This document shows, in pieces, positions 20,103 to 21,467 of a stretch of DNA of 21,467 bases. The stretch spans positions 1 to 21,467 of the forward strand of contig CAZYCR010000012.1 in assembly GCA_964645815.1 (NCBI GenBank), read 5' to 3'. Below the pieces are notes generated by a model. It saw only the letters and a program-made list of their open reading frames with translations. It had not been told where the DNA came from and made no database searches. Each line of letters opens with the position of its first letter. The stretch's first letter is position 1. Source of the stretch: JAHISC01 sp964645815 (lineage in GTDB: Bacteria; Patescibacteriota; Patescibacteriia; UBA9934). The position numbers and the translations under genes are program-made.

Positions 20103-21316
20103 AATCTATTCGCGTGAAATCGTGAAATAATCGTCATTCCCAAGGAAACAATGGCCGCGACCACGAAAGCGCTTTGTAAAGAAATCCAAGCAGTAACGCC
20201 AATAAGGACAATGACCATGAAAATTTTCCCGAGAGTAATGGCAGTTTCCTTGATTACAGTAAATTCGTCAATATAGTGACCGGCGTCTGCAGCTTTTTCG
20301 TAATAAATTGCGTCCATTGGGGCTCTAATGAAAATTGCTCCCAAACTATGAAAAGTTGAAGCAGCAAAAACACCAAAAATTGTCGTCACCAAGGCCTTCA
20401 AAAACCAACCCAGTGAATACATTTTTGCACCAATCGACAAAAGCCTCTCTGATCTCTTCTGATCAATCAGACGACCAACAAAAAACTCGAGTATTAAACT
20501 AACAACCACTAAGAGTCCGGCAAATGCTCCGATCTCCAAATAGTTTCCATTGAAAACCGTAAAAAGAAAAATCGGCCAGATGATAATTCCTACAACATTT
20601 TCTGCACCGTGTGCCATCATACTTACAGTCAGCGGTCGAAATTCTCGGCTCATTAATTTTGCAAAAGATTCAAAAAAACCAAATTCGTACATGACATGAG
20701 TTTCAGGTAAATGAACCATCGGAATAAAGGATAAAAGCAAAGTAAGAATTCCAAAAATGAAAATAACACTATAGCCGTACTCGGTGATCAAAAAACCACC
20801 GACGATCGGAGAAACGACACCAATGATACGAATTGCTGAATAGTAAAGTGAGAGTTGAAAACCAAGATGATTTTTGGAAGCAAACTCGGCAAAATCAACG
20901 TGAAAAGGAGCCCAGTAAAAACTGTTAAACAAGGCAATACCGGCAATAGCCAGACCTAAAAATAACTGAGGATAAAAATCGATTGATGTATCTAAAACAT
21001 AAAGGCTGGCATAGTACAAAACCGCTGCCAGAGTACCGAAAGCCATGCTTGTAATGAGACCGGTTTTCGAGAAAAATTTAGCTGCAATGATGTGTAAAGG
21101 TACACGAATCAAATATGAAACTAAAAACCAAACCAAGACGATTGGTAAGTTGCGGTTAAAAAACTCAAACAAAAACATGGAAAAGAAAAGTGTGGTTACT
21201 GCCGAACCGGCGTAACCTAGGAGTCGATTGGTTGCAAGAGTTGGTAGAGCAGCCAAATGACTTACACTGAATCGATGAAGCGTCAGTGGAAATGATTGCC
21301 GTGCGGGAAAACGCAT
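20099..21316 (-). CDS. Major facilitator superfamily transporter
   Basis: The start chosen is the ATG at 21314-21316, giving 405 residues beginning MRFPARQSFPLTLHRFSVSH. The protein has about eleven or twelve hydrophobic helices in two halves with a polar middle loop around PETHVMYEFGFFESFAKLMSREFRP, as in MFS carriers. The region RLIDQKRSERLLSIGAKMY resembles the basic loop between helices of this family. The substrate cannot be read. The frame is open 34 codons upstream, but those would run through a palindrome and the promoter, and a TATAAT box sits six bases before the chosen ATG, so translation from the internal ATG as a leaderless message is preferred. First gene of a four-gene unit. 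Confidence 0.85.
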   Translation of the reverse strand: MRFPARQSFPLTLHRFSVSHLAALPTLATNRLLGYAGSAVTTLFFSMFLFEFFNRNLPIVLVWFLVSYLIRVPLHIIAAKFFSKTGLITSMAFGTLAAVLYYASLYVLDTSIDFYPQLFLGLAIAGIALFNSFYWAPFHVDFAEFASKNHLGFQLSLYYSAIRIIGVVSPIVGGFLITEYGYSVIFIFGILTLLLSFIPMVHLPETHVMYEFGFFESFAKLMSREFRPLTVSMMAHGAENVVGIIIWPIFLFTVFNGNYLEIGAFAGLLVVVSLILEFFVGRLIDQKRSERLLSIGAKMYSLGWFLKALVTTIFGVFAASTFHSLGAIFIRAPMDAIYYEKAADAGHYIDEFTVIKETAITLGKIFMVIVLIGVTAWISLQSAFVVAAIVSLGMTIISRFHANRL

Positions 21317-21322
21317 GAAGGT

Positions 21323-21328
21323 ATTATA
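21323..21328 (-). promoter_or_regulatory. Leaderless-type promoter of the transporter operon
   Basis: TATAAT preceded by TGT (extended -10) on the minus strand, six bases before the ATG, so transcription should begin at the start codon. The -35 region is poor. Confidence 0.6.
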
Positions 21329-21373
21329 ACAAAGAATACAAAACCCCGCAGAAAATGTTGGTAATGAAAATCC

Positions 21374-21410
21374 TTCGAATTCGAAGCTTAGCTTTGGAAA
21401 GCTAAGCTTC
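21374..21410. repeat. Perfect palindrome with long arms upstream of the transporter
   Basis: GAAGCTTAGCTTT (21383-21395) and AAAGCTAAGCTTC (21398-21410) are perfect 13-bp inverted arms two bases apart. The 12-base palindrome TTCGAATTCGAA (21374-21385) overlaps the left arm. A U tract is lacking on the minus strand. It may be a terminator relic or an operator. Confidence 0.6.
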
Positions 21411-21421
21411 AATTTCATCTA

Positions 21422-21446
21422 TATAAACCGCCGGCGTTAGCCGGCG
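21422..21446 (-). terminator. Probable terminator of a gene beyond the right edge
   Basis: CGCCGGC (21429-21435) and GCCGGCG (21440-21446) form a 7-bp GC stem with a four-base loop; the minus-strand RNA continues GTTTATATAG. The U tract is short. The gene it would end lies outside the window. Confidence 0.55.
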
Positions 21447-21467
21447 TGTGCGTTTGACGGCATCGCC

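Noticed and set aside
21317..21418. Longer start for the transporter
   Set aside because: It would be translated through the promoter and a perfect palindrome; the TATAAT box six bases from the internal ATG decides for the shorter form.
1..21467. CRISPR arrays, tRNA or rRNA genes
   Set aside because: No spaced direct repeats and no tRNA cloverleaf or rRNA blocks could be recognised.

Overview
The window looks like a chromosomal segment of a Candidate Phyla Radiation (Patescibacteria, Parcubacteria-like) bacterium. This is inferred from gene content and style: AT-rich ribosomal-protein genes with lysine-rich or alanine-rich extra tails, housekeeping genes that mostly lack Shine-Dalgarno (SD) sequences, a MurA with Asp at the usual catalytic Cys position, ComEC split into two genes, and many small orphan genes. 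No lineage marker finer than that can be read here. Nearly everything is on the minus strand, so transcription runs from high to low coordinates.

Layout in transcription order. (1) 21316-16577: an MFS transporter, a UDP-glucose/nucleotide-sugar dehydrogenase, the ComEC channel domain and a separate ComEC-type metallo-beta-lactamase, in overlapping reading frames behind a leaderless-type promoter. (2) 16042-16530: a GC-rich orphan gene on the plus strand, divergent from ndk (15468-15935). (3) 15382-15110: no convincing gene, but a promoter, a strongly structured RNA body of about 230 nt and a terminator; this is a candidate non-coding RNA of a family I do not recognise. (4) 15060-13768: a GC-rich gene whose C-terminal half carries motifs of a RelA/SpoT-type nucleotide synthetase. 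(5) murA, an M50 site-2 protease, then rpsL-rpsG-fusA ending at a strong intrinsic terminator. (6) 8405-5718: an island of five small orphan genes plus one acidic protein, most with their own terminator. It sits between fusA and tuf, so the classical str operon is split. (7) tuf-rpsJ, a structured leader of about 270 nt, then rplC-rplD-rplW-rplB-rpsS-rplV-rpsC; rpsC runs off the left edge.

Two kinds of gene alternate. Housekeeping genes are AT-rich, start with ATG and mostly lack a visible SD. The orphan genes at 6080, 6703, 7614, 8100, 13768 and 16042 are visibly GC-rich, have SD sequences (GGAGG-like), often start with GTG or TTG, and are mostly single-gene units with GC-rich terminators. 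The most interesting items are the candidate ncRNA, the possible alarmone-synthetase-like protein, the rplC leader, and a branched inverted-repeat element at 6094-6226 inside the end of an orphan gene.
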